Origin: Maniola hyperantus
Taxonomy: Eukaryota; Arthropoda; Insecta; Lepidoptera; Nymphalidae
NCBI RefSeq assembly: GCF_902806685.2
Contig: NC_048543.1
Location: forward strand, 7,908,106 to 7,972,105
Length of the DNA: 64,000 nt
Reading direction: 5' to 3'
Below are positions 10,546 through 21,628 of the stretch, piece by piece. The notes below the pieces were generated by a model. It was not told where the DNA came from, searched no databases, and was given only the letters and a program-made list of their open reading frames with translations. The stretch's first letter is position 1. Every line of letters begins with the position of its first letter. Both the position numbers and the translations under genes were made by a program.

Positions 10546-10728
10546 GATACGGATCCCTAAAATCTCTTATATTCAGCAGAATCAATGAAAAAGAAAGTTT
10601 TGTTTGTATCGGATAACCTGATTCTTGAATGCGTCACCGCTTGCAAACAGAGGGTAGATAAATAAAAAAAGGGTTGATGCGGCCTTCTTTTCCGCAAAGA
10701 TAGTGCCAATAAGCTTTATAGAGATCTG

Positions 10729-10880
10729 TGCCCTGTTTATCAAACATTACAAGTCTACAAGCTCACAAGTTACAAGTTACCAGAACTTTTTTACGGACTC
10801 TTGTAAATTATGTTTATCAAATAATTTCACAAGACTTGTAGGATTTTACAAGACTTGTAGACTTGTAGAACTTGCATTTT
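10729..10880. repeat. Left Harbinger terminus with subterminal CTTGT/ACAAG cluster
   Basis: After the inverted repeat, ACAAG or CTTGT occurs about every 8-12 bases (ACAAGTCTACAAGCTCACAAG, then GACTTGTAG words). The right end has the same words in the opposite array. These are probable transposase or partner-protein binding sites. Confidence 0.8.
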
Positions 10881-11656
10881 TAATTTATAACACTTTATTT
10901 TTGCTAAATTGCAAAATAATTTTTCAACCGTAATAAATGTCGATAAAATAGAAATTACTGTACCATAACTAGTCAAGTTATTGTTAAAAATAAAACTTTT
11001 TTTCAAATAATTTAATTTTGTGTTAAATAACCTATGTATTTGTAAAACCTATTGCTTCTTATTTTATTTACTTACTTGCCTACCTACTATTATTTATTCT
11101 ATTTGGGTACACCAACAGCAAATATACAAAGAGCTTAAATTGGGTATTTTCCTACTATTTAATTTGATAAATATTATTACTTAATTACAAATTAGGATAA
11201 AAATAATGACGTGCGCTGAATAAGATATTAAAATTCAACAAAGATTTACAAAGTTACAGGCATTTTAATTTTGGAATGGGAGGGTCTTCTATCCCTTTCT
11301 CGCAACACGAAAATTTGTATGAAACCGCACGAAGATACTATTATATCGCTATCTCCGTCTAATCAGAAATATTTAAATGCTTATAACTTTTTTGTTATTT
11401 GATCGATTTAATTAGTTTTTACAGTTTACGTCATATAATAATAATAATATGAATTAAGTCGTATAATAATATGAATTAAGGTTAGAAATTTAGCCATCTT
11501 TTATGCACGACATAAAATTAGGAAAAAATAGATAGTCAATTGACTTTAAAAGCTTTCTTGAAGAAAAATAGCATGGCAGGAAATTATTGGCGGGAAATTA
11601 TTCCCGCCATGTTTGGATTCATTGATTCTGTCACTTTTAGAACTACACAGCGAAAA
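10881..11656. other. Harbinger 5' region of the partner gene
   Basis: AT-rich, non-coding. A TTAAAT-rich stretch is followed by a small palindrome near 11575-11611 (ATGGCAGG... mirrored by ...CCCGCCAT). It presumably holds the promoter and leader of the partner gene. An upstream in-frame ATG exists at 11540. Confidence 0.5.
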
Positions 11657-12981
11657 ATGTCTAAATTTGATTCCAAACTCACAATTCTTCAATTAATTCG
11701 TGACAAAAAAGATGTTTTGTTTGGTGCATTTTCGGATAAACTGTCTCGAGACCAAAAAATTGCTGAGTGGAAAGACGTACTATTGAAGTGTCAGTCGCTT
11801 GGACTCGTATCTGCAGATAAAGATTACTCATACATACGAGATACATTTTGGTCCAATTTAAAAAGAACAACATTGGTAAGTTTAGTAAAATTACACCTTT
11901 TAATTATTTGATAGTTATTTTACCTATTTACTAATACAATATCATAATACAATGGCATGATGCTTTACAATAATTATTTATTAACTCATTAGCTCAAACT
12001 ATACTTAGTTATATTGTTTTTCGGTACATCAACAACAAGTACACAAAGAGCTTAAATCCAATCCATACTAATATTATAAATGCGAAAGTATGTCTGTCTG
12101 TCCGTCTGTCTGTCTGTCTGTCTGTCTGCTAGCTTTTCACGGCCCATCCGTTCAACCGATTCTGATGAAATTTGGTACAGAGATAGCTTGCATCCCGGGG
12201 AAGGACACAGGCTACTTTTCATCCCCGAAAATCAAAGAGTTCCCACGGGATTTTTAAAAACCTAAATCCACGCGAACGAAGTCGTGGGCATCATCTAGTT
12301 AAAAATAATACATAGTCATGTACGAAGTACGAAGTTGCGGATGTATCTAGTTTATTATGATATAAAGAACGGTTATATTAACTTATTTTGTTTGTCTATT
12401 CTCAACAGGCTAAAAAAGATAATGCACATAAAACTGGTACTGGTGGCGGAAAAAATAGTAAATTTACCCCGATAGATGATCTTGTATTGGAAATCATAGG
12501 CAAAAATTCTCCTATAACTAGTGGAATAGGTGTAAAAGAACCGACGAATTTGGAAGAAATCGATAAAAATGATAACAGTGATCAAAGTGCAAATGCGACA
12601 GTTACTGATATATCCCCAGCAGGCCCGGCACCAAAAACAAATCAGAGCATCTCTACTAATGTTATGGAAAACGATAAAAAGGTGAAAATAGTCCGCAAAG
12701 GATCAAGCACACATACCCAAGTCTCTGATGAGGAGTCAAAAAAGAGAAGAAAACTAGACCTACAGATAGAATATTTGGAGTTAAAAAAATATAAATTAAA
12801 ACTTGAAGCATTGGAACTAGAACGAAAACTAAAAATTCCGGCCTCACAATATACTGCAGAAATAAATTTACGGAATCCAGTTTATGAAACAGAAAGTCAG
12901 AATGCTATGAATCAAATTTTATTAATTACAAAAGATAACATAGTATTGAATGAAGACGGAAGTGAAGGCTGTCTATTTTAA
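11657..12981 (+). CDS. Harbinger Myb/SANT-like partner protein, two exons
   Basis: Exon 1 is 11657-11875, donor TTG|GTAAGT; exon 2 is 12409-12981, acceptor TCTCAACAG|GC. Both junctions are phase 0. Starting at the ATG in good context (GAAAAATGTC) gives about 263 residues; the frame is open back to 11540, but that part overlaps a palindrome and looks like leader. Residues 1-75 form a helical Trp-containing domain (IAEWKDVLLKC, IRDTFWSNLKRT) of the Myb/SANT or MADF type found in Harbinger second proteins. A basic KKRRK nuclear signal near residue 184 precedes a Leu/Lys-rich coiled coil (about 190-215). In this family the partner binds transposon ends and helps import the transposase; that role is inferred. 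Confidence 0.8.
12062..12300 (-). repeat. Repeat family A copy inside the partner-gene intron
   Basis: A full-length-looking minus copy: ATCCATACTAATATTATAAA and a TGTC/TGTCTG microsatellite at one end, CTAAATCCACGCGAACGAAG and TCGTGGGCATCATCTAGTT at the other. It inserted into the intron (11876-12408) and so is younger than the Harbinger. Confidence 0.85.
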
Positions 12982-13080
12982 TTCAATTTCACTTTTTCTA
13001 AATTTAAATTTAAATGTTTTGTTATAATTTAAGTAATTTAGCTGTAAATTGATTGTTACAAAAAAATGTAATAAATAAAC

Positions 13081-14112
13081 TTAAGTCCTAAAATAATTAA
13101 TTATTCTTTCAAGACTGTTTCTTGCTTCAATGTCGTCTGTATGTTCTTCTGATTCATTTTGGCAATCACATTCGTTTTCACTGTTTATATCTTCAACACT
13201 TTCATCTCCTTCGTCTCTTGCAAAATTACAGATAGTAACACAGCAGTTAAAAACTTCACATGCAAATCGTGGTTGTAACCGCAAATAATTTAAACATGGA
13301 AATTTTTCCTTCAATATGCCAATAGCATTTTCAATCAGTCGTCGAGTTGATTTATGAGCCTGAAGAAAACGGACATTGGCTTCATCATCGTTTCTTACTA
13401 GAGGAGTTATGAGCCAATCCTTCAGGGGGTATGCAGAGTCCCCAAGAAGGATACCATTAGGAAAAGGTCTCGAGCCATTTTCAAATTGAGCATATAAATG
13501 GCTATTTCTTAAGACTCTACTATCATGGGTACTCCCGGGCCAATTAGCGTAAGAATAGTAAAATCTTCTATCTGGGCCGCATACGACTAAACAATTAATA
13601 GAATGATTTCCGTGGCGATCCACGAAAGCTTCTTCATATTGATGAGGAGCATCTATTTTAATCAAAGTTCCATCTAGACACCCGCAAACCAGTGGCATTC
13701 CTTTTATAGCAAAGAATTTCTGTACCACATCCTGCATATTTTCTGGCCACTTAACATATTCCTTAAACATTACATCATTCACAGCTGCAACAACACCGTG
13801 GATAGCATTACACACACTGCCTTTAGTAACGCCGTGCATATCAGAAACAGCATGGTACTGTGATCCTGTCCCCATCCAGTGTAAAGCAATTTGCAATTGC
13901 AATTTTGTTGACAGCGCTTTATTTCTGTTCGTATTTCTTTGTAAATGACCTCCCAACATATTAATTAAAAGTTCCATTTTGTAAGCGGAAAGTCTAAATC
14001 TTTCATTGAACTCATACGTCATTTCCATAGGGTTATAATCTATTCTCTGCCTATATGTCCTGGGTTGAACGATTCTGACTTCTTCATCCTCACTGGAATC
14101 ACTTGACCACAT
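13081..14112 (-). CDS. PIF/Harbinger transposase (DDE_Tnp_4, HARBI1-like)
   Basis: A single uninterrupted exon of 343 codons, the usual family length of about 350. The N-terminus is acidic, then comes a helix-turn-helix-like region at residues 60-110 (LQLQIALHWMGTG, VSDMHGVTKGSVCNAI). The RNase H-fold core shows all catalytic residues: D147 in GCLDGT, D225 in LLGDSAYPL and E261 in RRLIENAIGILKEKF, a D-to-E spacing of 36. The conserved WPGSTHDSRV block is present. It cuts and pastes DNA at the element ends in the nucleus. It is transcribed from the minus strand, tail to tail with the Myb/SANT-like gene: its stop is about 100 bp from that gene's stop. No frameshift or stop disrupts it, so it may be functional. 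Confidence 0.93.
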   Translation of the reverse strand: MWSSDSSEDEEVRIVQPRTYRQRIDYNPMEMTYEFNERFRLSAYKMELLINMLGGHLQRNTNRNKALSTKLQLQIALHWMGTGSQYHAVSDMHGVTKGSVCNAIHGVVAAVNDVMFKEYVKWPENMQDVVQKFFAIKGMPLVCGCLDGTLIKIDAPHQYEEAFVDRHGNHSINCLVVCGPDRRFYYSYANWPGSTHDSRVLRNSHLYAQFENGSRPFPNGILLGDSAYPLKDWLITPLVRNDDEANVRFLQAHKSTRRLIENAIGILKEKFPCLNYLRLQPRFACEVFNCCVTICNFARDEGDESVEDINSENECDCQNESEEHTDDIEARNSLERIINYFRT

Positions 14113-14214
14113 TTTTCACTAAGATATTCCCGAAAAATATGAAAACAAACAAAAATCTAACGTTTATCTACAACTTGTAAATAAATTAAGAGTCGACAGA
14201 CGCTCTCCAACTTT

Positions 14215-14426
14215 TTCGTTACAAGTTACAAGCTACAAGTTACAAAGGCATTTTTGATGAACAAAACCACAAATACAAGTGTGAAAAACACTTGTATTAC
14301 AAGTGATATTACTCGTAGCTTGTAGTTTACAAGTGTAGTTTTGATAAACGCATTCTTGTAAAAATGCAAAAATTTACAAGAGAAACGCTTGTAATACAAG
14401 ACTTGTAACGTTTGATAAACAGGGCA
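14215..14426. repeat. Right Harbinger terminus with subterminal CTTGT/ACAAG cluster
   Basis: A dense run of ACAAG and CTTGT words (GTTACAAGCTACAAGTTAC, CACTTGTATTACAAGTG) before the inverted repeat that ends TTTGATAAACAGGGCA. Confidence 0.8.
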
Positions 14427-14429
14427 CTG

Positions 14430-14675
14430 GCAGTAAATTTTGTTACAACTTGTTAAGGAAACCGTAAACTTCTTTGTATATTATGTCTGTGGATAATTCG
14501 ATAAATAAGAGTGAAATTGGATAGGATGCAACTCATTTATATAGATACCTAATAAGACCTTGATAAGTATAATAAATATCTAAAGAGATAAGTGTTACAT
14601 ATACAGTATTTGTTACTATTATTAGACTCAATCCCGTAATCAATAATACCTAATTTAAATTTTAAAAAATAGGTA
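14430..14675. other. AT-rich intron sequence
   Basis: Ordinary AT-rich intron sequence without gene or clear repeat. Confidence 0.5.
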
Positions 14676-14784
14676 TAGTCCGCGATAGGTTGAGATGGCA
14701 ATCGGGGTATAGGCGGGGGAACGCCCCGCACACCCGCACGTCACCCGCGCTCACCCGCACCGGGTTGGCGCAGGAGCTGTGCGG
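14676..14784 (+). mobile_element. GC-rich MITE family P, truncated copy
   Basis: It starts TAGTCCGCGATAGGTTGAGA and TGGCAATCGGGGTAT like the complete copies at 40537-40688 and 58619-58770, but stops in the middle at a join to another GC-rich repeat. Confidence 0.8.
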
Positions 14785-15000
14785 GTGGGGTACCAGCCAG
14801 GTAACCTCCCCGAGTGCCTGAGTGTTGCGTGTCCCTTCCGGGGGAAGAGCAGCGCTTGGGCCGGTGTACCCTGGTAACATGGTTAACAGTTTCTCTTCAT
14901 GGGATATTGTTAGCCATGGCTAATTGACCTGGCAGGGAGGGGGTGTTGTCCGCGCGTCCCTCTGAGTGAGCAAAGGGCGCAGTAGACGCACCTCCTGAAA
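14785..15000 (+). repeat. GC-rich repeat G, partial copy
   Basis: It shares CAGCCAGGTAACCTCC, GGTAACATGG, GGGATATTGTTAG, CATGGCTAAT and GTCCCTCTGAGT with 16178-16400. Probably the tail of a non-LTR retrotransposon. Confidence 0.6.
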
Positions 15001-15423
15001 CGTATCTTCTGAAACCCGAAGCATTTGCCCACATAGATTTTCCCAGTAACGTTATGTTTGAATAGCTTGAGATAACGCCATACACACAAGCAAATTCAAC
15101 ATAGCATTATCGTTTGCTAGCTTACGAGAGTTATACTTAAGTATAAGTTATAATACGGATGCATAGCAATTGTAGAAGTTTTGATTGTTATTCGTCCATG
15201 CTATAGAACTGCTGAAGCTAGCACAACAGTTATTCTCCAGGCTTGAATACTGCCATTACTCCAGCGATGAGCTGCTGTTAGAAATCTTATCTTGGTTAAA
15301 AGTGACTCCCTACGTGATATGAGATGGGATTATGAATCATATATCTCGTAAAATGTATTTAGTTAAAATCTGAGCACTAATTATGAATATGTAGGTATAC
15401 TAGTACCTATGCATAACATTATG

Positions 15424-15885
15424 AAAAACCGGCCAAGTAAAAGTCAGACTCACGCACCGAGGGCTCCGTACTCTGGTATTTTTTTCGACATTTTGCACGA
15501 TAAATCAAAAACTATTATGCATAAAAATAAATAAAATCTGTTGAGGAATGTACAGGTAAAGCCCTTTCATATTATGATACCCCACTTGGTATAGTTAACA
15601 GTAGGTATGTTCTTTTTGTGATACCCCACTTGGTATAGTTAACAGTATGATCTTTTTGAGAATAAATTCTTTAAACCGATCTTACTTTGAAAGTTGGAAA
15701 TACTAATTATTATTTGTTCATGAATCATTCCTTTACTTGTGCTATAAGACCTAACTACCTACCAAACATGATTGTAGGCTAACGGGAAGTACTCTATAGG
15801 TTTTCTTGACAGTCACGACAGACAGACAGGTAGACAACGAAGTGATCCTATAAGGGTTCCTTATATAGGATCACTTCGTTGTCTA
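15424..15885 (-). repeat. Repeat family B copy ending in a snap-back hairpin
   Basis: A minus-strand copy from AAAACCGGCCAAGTAAAAGT to GAAGTGATCCTATAAGGGTTCC. There the sequence turns back: 15831-15852 and 15864-15885 are perfect 22-nt inverted copies with an 11-nt loop. A 35-bp segment with CCCCACTTGGTATAGTTAAC is tandemly repeated at about 15579-15643. Confidence 0.85.
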
Positions 15886-16177
15886 TCTTCATATTATATG
15901 TGTATCTTACTTAAGCAACACTCTCCGTATTTCTTAACCAGTAAAAGTGCTTGCTACGCTAAGCTTTCTATTCCTCACATCTAATGATTCCTCGTTCTCA
16001 GGGGAACAGATATTTGCTGGCACACTTCTTTTCAAACGGAGTCTCTTCAGACGGCGTCATTATACGCGATTAATCATTTGATCAACTGACTGACTGCACT
16101 GAGAAATCCTAAGTAGATATTTGGTTTCTTTGGAACAAACTCTTGAGTAATTATAGCGTAGGTAGGGTAGGTACTTA
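15886..16177. other. Intron spacer
   Basis: No gene or recognised repeat. Confidence 0.5.
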
Positions 16178-16740
16178 CTGGGGTGCCAGCCAGGTAACCT
16201 CCCAGTGTTCCTGGGTGCTGCTAGTCCCTTTTGGATGCATCGGGCATCCGAGGGGAAGAGCGGTATTCGGGCCGGTGCACCCCGGTAACATGGCTAATAA
16301 TCTCTCTTCGGGGATATTGTTAGTCATGGCTAATGGCCTGGCAGGGGGGAGGTTTCTCCGCGTGTCCCTCTGAGTAGCAGAGGGCACAGTGGACGAGGCG
16401 GAGGATGGGACGCGGGCGACGTGCGCGGAGTCAGCAGTTGTCGCCTGTTGGGTCCCCGGGTCGGGAGGCGCACGCACTTCGTCGGTGCGCCTCGGACGTG
16501 CGGTGTGGGGATCTCGTGAGCGGGGTCCCCGGTGGAGGGACCGCCTTGGCGGATGTCGCTGGCTGGGTCGCGGTGGTTTGCTTCAGTGTTCCCGTGACCC
16601 GTCACCAGGCGACGCGCAGGAGCGCTGCTGGGTTTTAGTGGGTATTCCGGTCGCCTCTCGGCCGGCAAGTCCCACACATCTTCCCTGCAGTTAGTTGGCT
16701 GGATGGTTAGCTGGCTGGCTTCCAGGAGGCGGGATGTATT
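16178..16740 (+). repeat. GC-rich repeat G, longer copy; likely LINE 3' region
   Basis: A 560-bp block of very high GC content. The first 220 bp match 14785-15000. The end contains GGGTTTTAGTGGGTATTCC, CGCCTCTCGGCCGGCAAGTC and CCACACATC, which I associate with tails of lepidopteran non-LTR elements (R1 or Jockey-like; clade not certain). Frames on both strands are open only because of the base composition. Confidence 0.45.
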
Positions 16741-18119
16741 TGTTTTTTAAATATTACGCGCTAATAATGTTAGTTTTGTATTGGAGTGGGTATGGCAGTA
16801 TTCCAAACGGGTCGGAAACTTCGAATTTCGCTTTCTATCCATTGAGCTGTTGATGTTGGCGCGCTAGCACTAGGTAATTGAAATTTATTATACCTTTTTA
16901 GATAATATTGTATACCTAGACACACTTTGATTCTCATATTTTGAAATACGTTGGCGTAACAAATCAGAGCAGAATGGTGGTCCCAAAGAAATTTATATCT
17001 CTTTCTCTAATAATCGGAAATAAAGTATGATAGTATTTAAATGATGGGAAATAATAAAATACGGTCATGGTTTTTGGATCTTCATAAGAATTTCTCCCTA
17101 CACCTACGTACATATAAATTACGAGCGAATATCACGAGTTCGAAAACGAATTTTATCAATAAAACGACGCCCGCAATATTTGTTGTTCGACCCAAGACTT
17201 GAAAAATGAGTTGGACTGAAGAAATAGACCATTGCAACATTTTCTTTGTAAAAGAAAATAATTCGTAGCGACTGCTGTTGAAACGTTTTAAAAGTAGATA
17301 TCTGTTTCAGCTCAGTTGAATCAAGTTTTTGAAATATTATACCTCCTAACGGTTAACACAAAGGAGTATTGAGAAAATAATTGCCAGCTGCAGATACTTT
17401 TCATTTCCCCTTGGATACCTACCTAAACATCAAATCTTCGATTAAGTACTTATTATTATCAAAAAAGGATATCTCTACTTTTATTGAAATATATTAATAT
17501 AGGTCAGGGGTTTGATCCCAGGCACGCAACTGTAACTAAGAAAATTATATGGTTACCTATTATTTTATTTTCTTTACTTACTAATCCATAGTTAGGTCAG
17601 TTCATTATGGAACCACCATGTATATTCATGACTGTTTAGTGCTACATTTATTCGGAGCATATACACCACCAAATTCGTTCTATTCACCGAGAATGAATTC
17701 GTAACTAATAAACGTAGGTAGGTACCTTTCCTGATTCAAAATAGCTCAGTTCCGTTAGATCTGCCATTTGGAGCTATTTGCTTGCTAGCATTTTATTATC
17801 AGGGCAATAGGGTTACATTTTGAAATAAACCTCAACAATATTAACGAGAGTCGTCTGTGTATTTGTGATGCGCAGCTGTACGATTAGGCTACACCATATA
17901 TTCAAATTGGATGGTAATGGTTGTTTCGATACGTCGAATCTTTTCAGTACAATGATTCGGATATATATAGTAGGTACCTAACCTAAATTTTAAAATCAAA
18001 GAGTCCCATCGATCTCTTGTACCTTGCTATTATTTTTAAATTTTAGTAAGTATGTATTTCAATGTTAGAGCTTTTTGTTTTATAGACTAAGTTGCGCTTG
18101 GCTGCAATTAGACCTGCTG
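16741..18119. other. Intron sequence without recognised feature
   Basis: AT-rich intron of the Beat-like gene. I find no gene, only scattered TAGGTACC words. Confidence 0.5.
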
Positions 18120-18340
18120 GAAAATGATGATGTAGCCTAAAATGGAGTGAGCTTGCCTGAAGGTGCCAAGAGTGAATACTCTTGATTAGGTAGGTACCTA
18201 TATTAAAAATTCAGGTTGAAAACTGATGCCAGAAGGGCTTTCCATATTATCCTAGCGGTTCGAATTAGAAAAATGGACGCAAATCGCATCGTAGGTAGGT
18301 ACGTATCCATAGAATTTCGACGACATTTATGTTCCTAACA
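18120..18340 (-). pseudogene. LINE tail, degenerate
   Basis: Read on the minus strand it resembles the LINE end at 8190-8350 and 31424-31640 (AGAGTGAATA...CTTC, GCAAGCTCACTCCATTTTAGG). The coding part is decayed. Confidence 0.5.
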
Positions 18341-18652
18341 GTACTGTACCTACCCCTTGACGATGCCTTGCGGTACGATAGTAGGACAAAAGTGAAGGAG
18401 GAACTAGGTCAAAAAGTTTTTGAGCACATTCTCCGAAATATATCCGGTACCTAGGTATATATGTATATATGTCAATATAGAGTGATTTAACCCTGTTTCA
18501 CATCTATCAATGTAAACAATTATACCTAAGTAATAAGTATACAAAAAAAATTCACGACGATCTAAGGTAAACAATACTATTGTACAAGTAATACCATACC
18601 ATTACAAAATAAAATACTTAGTACACATCAAAATTATTAGGTAGGTACATAC

Positions 18653-18788
18653 GGAAAACAGTGAGCTGTTTCTCGCTAGATGCCTTAGTGTAGATAGGAG
18701 TGTCAAGTGACACTTCGCAGGAGTAGCTACCGCTGGCTGCGAAGTCCAGGTTCTGAAGGATTATGGAGTTCTCAGTCGCTAGAGCTAT
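18653..18788 (-). CDS. Beat-like gene, second half of Ig domain 1
   Basis: A 136-nt minus-strand exon. The acceptor is TTTTCCTTTCAG before 18788 and the donor CC|GTATGT after 18653. It is entered in phase 0 and leaves one base, matching the two-base start of the next exon at 9497. The 45 codons encode TENSIILQNLDFAASGSYSC then EVSLDTPIYT: the D-E-F strands of an Ig V-type fold with the classic L-x-x-x-G-x-Y-x-C motif. The Cys pairs with that of RLRCVHD in exon 22641-22849. The downstream KQLTVF strand closes the domain. This split of the first Ig domain over two exons matches Beat genes as I know them. Confidence 0.85.
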
Positions 18789-20510
18789 CTGAAAGGAAAA
18801 CAATAAGACATTTGTTGATATAATGCAAAAAATGTGTCTGTCTGTCTGTTAGCTTTTCACGGCAAATCTGTTGAGGCGATTCTGGCATCGCAGTGACGGG
18901 CATGGGTTTGTTCCGGAAATTCAAATAGTTCCTAAAGGCCCATCCGTTCAACCGATTTTGACGGAATTTGGTACACATATAGATTGCATCCCGAAGATGG
19001 ACTTAGGTTATTTTTTTATCAAAAATTAAAATGTCGAAAAAATACGACTGTAGTACGGACCCTCGGTGCGCGAACTCTCGCACTTGGCTGGTTTTTATAT
19101 TTTAATATGCCTCTGTATAACAGTTACGTTTTTATAACTGTTATTTCAAAGCGATTATAATTCAATTTTAAAATGTATGTGACACAGAAAGGTGGATTGA
19201 ACGAAACTATAAGGGTCTTTGTTTTACTATGTATCCCTAAAAATACTCGTTATTCTAAAATATTATACAATCTAGTTATGGTCTTAATTATATGTAGCCA
19301 CGGCATGCGACTTTAACTCGACGTATTAATATTAAATTAGCTCAACATGCGCTCTTAATTTTTCATAATAATCAAATTACATGAAAAGTAGTTTTAAGCA
19401 GTAGTGTACTTCCTAATTCCATGGCGTACGTAAGATTTATGGCTCAAGGGAACGGGAATGCAAAGCGCATCGCAAAGCAACACGATACGCCTCCTACGCG
19501 CACTCCACTGTGAATAGGTAGGTACCTACCTACATATCTGTATCTACAGAGTGTGATAATATTATGTATGGATTATTCAATGAAGTCAATTTAAATCGAA
19601 CATAATATATCGATCTAACACCGATAACATAACTGACGTTAGTTGAGATTACATTCCTAATACCTACATACCTAATATTAATATGCATAGAAAATATAAA
19701 TACCTACACAGTAGGTATAATATTAATTACTTTAATGGGTCTAACGGTTATTGAAGTGTTATGTATTATACTCAATAGAAGTACGTAGACTACCTAGAGC
19801 TATAAGCCTCTATTTACTTAGTTTGTATATATTCCGGATTCCCTAATTCACTGTAAACTAACCCAAAGAGGTCAACTTGTTACACCCACTCACTGTTGAA
19901 CGAGTTTTATGCATGCAACCAAACGTGAGCTATCCCGAATTAAGTTCAGTGCGCTTTTATACTGGGTAGTAGGTACTACAATTACGTTTAACGAATTTCT
20001 GAATAGTATAATAATATAAGTAATGGCCGAATACTGAAGTGTTTAATATCGTGTTCGATTTTCTGCATTTTCTCCATACAACAAATAATTTAAAAAAATA
20101 TTCACTTAACGTTTCCAACACGCCACTTTCTCACATTTCAGTTGGAAGAAGACGTTGTACGAGAAAGAGACAGAGACAAAGAACCGGCTTTTCTTATAAG
20201 CTAAGCATTTACACAAAAATATTAATTATACTGTAAACGGCATGTAAATCAAGTTACAAACTATGGTCTTATCACAAAAACTTTACGCGTGGTTTAAATC
20301 CGGAACCATGGATTAATTATTGGTCTATGTTCGGAACATTACGTTCTATTCGTTTAGCTTTTCAGTTGGTACTTATATCTGCTCGTGGTTACGGTCAACT
20401 GAAAGGGTTAGACTTGGGTAAGTAGCAGTATAATACGCGACAGTTCGAGATGGCAATCGGGTCGCATTTCAAAGACGATTTTTCAGCGATCTTATAAAAA
20501 TTGGTACTCT
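18789..20510 (-). other. Beat-like gene intron, left part
   Basis: Mosaic fragments of family A (18831-18990) and family B 3' end (19010-19095, with TACGACTGTAGTACGGACC) lie beside the exon. A short family P MITE end is at 20433-20465 (GACAGTTCGAGATGGCAATC). The rest is AT-rich without genes. Confidence 0.6.
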
Positions 20511-20662
20511 AAGGCTGAGATCTATAGAGCGCACTTTGATTTTGCTCAGACTTAAGATTGAATTAAAATGAGACAGATTTATGTGAGAGATATAGCTCTG
20601 TCTCGTTTTAACTCAGTCTTAAGTCTAAGCAAAGTCAAAGTGCGCTCTATAGATTTCAGCCT
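20511..20662. mobile_element. Hairpin MITE (~152 bp)
   Basis: Two arms of about 65-70 bp form an almost complete foldback. Both contain ATCTATAGAGCGCACTTTGA in opposite orientation, then matching AGACTTAAGA and GAGACAGA blocks. Ends read AAGGCTGA and TCAGCCTA. It is non-coding; the plus open frame across it is incidental. Confidence 0.85.
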
Positions 20663-21154
20663 AAGTATGGGAGGTGGAGATTTCTGTAATGCACGAGTGG
20701 CGGTCATGGCGCTCACATCCTCCACAAAGGTTGTGGTGCGCTGCTTACAAACAGGCGAAGATGTGCCACTGACTGCTAGTGCTGTACGAATTATTTATAT
20801 TCTTTGTATATTCTGTGGCCATTCTAATGCCACATAGATAAATACGTATGTGACCGTACCACGTCTTCGTTACGTTCACTAAATACCGTACCTAGACAAT
20901 GTTAAAATATTATGTAAGTATAATATATTTAACTACTACTATAGAACCTTTAAATTAAGGACTATATCGCTATATATACCTAAACCTTTTAGGTTAACGT
21001 ACTTGGCCTGAGATTTTGCCTACCGACGAAAAATTTAGGTACCTACTTAGGTAGCATTCAGATAAGATCGAAGTCAACCTCAAAACCTGTTGCCGATAAG
21101 AAAATCTGTTGCACGAAAATTTTTGTTTTCCGAGTGCCGTATCTTTTTGCTTAA
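20663..21154. other. Intron spacer
   Basis: No gene recognised between the two MITEs. Confidence 0.5.
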
Positions 21155-21628
21155 GGTGACTCAGTTCGGTGCTTTCTTCATACAAACGTAGGAGGGAAAT
21201 TACAACAATATTCGATATTGTACGCACAAAACTAAGACTTATATCGATTTCTCTCGTCATTATCTAGGTTTATTGATGTATAAAACATTGAAAAAAATAT
21301 TGATTTAAAAGTAACGAGGCTCAAAAGATTCCTATTTTAACACTAAATTAATGTCAACTTTGGGCGTAAATAAATAAGATTAGGGATATGAAAATTCTAA
21401 AACAATTTATCATTAGACGTAGTTTATTTATTTATTAGTTGAAATAATTTTACTTTGTAAACATAAATTCAGCAGTTTTTTCTCAAAAATACTTTTCCTG
21501 AACCCTTTTCGCGCGCTTGATTTCAGTGAAAATCATCGTGCCTCTCAACTTTCTCATACAATGTCAAGTGAAAAGCAAACATGTTACCCACGTGCGCTGC
21601 CAATTTCGGTCGAGCGTCCTGCGTCACC
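21155..21628. mobile_element. Non-autonomous element with TTAA target sites
   Basis: It starts GGTGACTCAG and ends CTGCGTCACC (9 of 10 bases inverted-complementary). TTAA lies directly outside both ends (21151-21154, 21629-21632). TTAA duplication is the signature of piggyBac-type insertion, although these ends are not the classic piggyBac CCY start. It has no coding capacity. Confidence 0.55.

Larger units (their letters stand above)
10729..14426. mobile_element. Complete PIF/Harbinger DNA transposon (3.7 kb)
   Basis: The terminal inverted repeats begin TGCCCTGTTTATCAAAC at 10729 and mirror at 14426; the match continues as [A/G]TTACAAGTCT. The trinucleotide CTG flanks both ends (10726-10728 and 14427-14429), a 3-bp target duplication; PIF/Harbinger elements duplicate 3 bp. 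Inside are a DDE transposase gene (minus strand) and a convergent Myb/SANT-like gene (plus strand), the usual two-gene layout of autonomous Harbingers. The ends are crowded with ACAAG/CTTGT words. Both genes are open, so the copy may be recent and possibly competent. It lies within the Beat intron. Confidence 0.9.

Noticed and set aside
11540..11656. Longer start for the Harbinger partner protein
   Set aside because: In frame, but it crosses a palindrome and adds no domain; the ATG at 11657 has better context.
16389..16694. 101-codon plus frame in a GC-rich block
   Set aside because: Other frames on both strands are open too, which follows from GC richness. No domain; part of a repeat.
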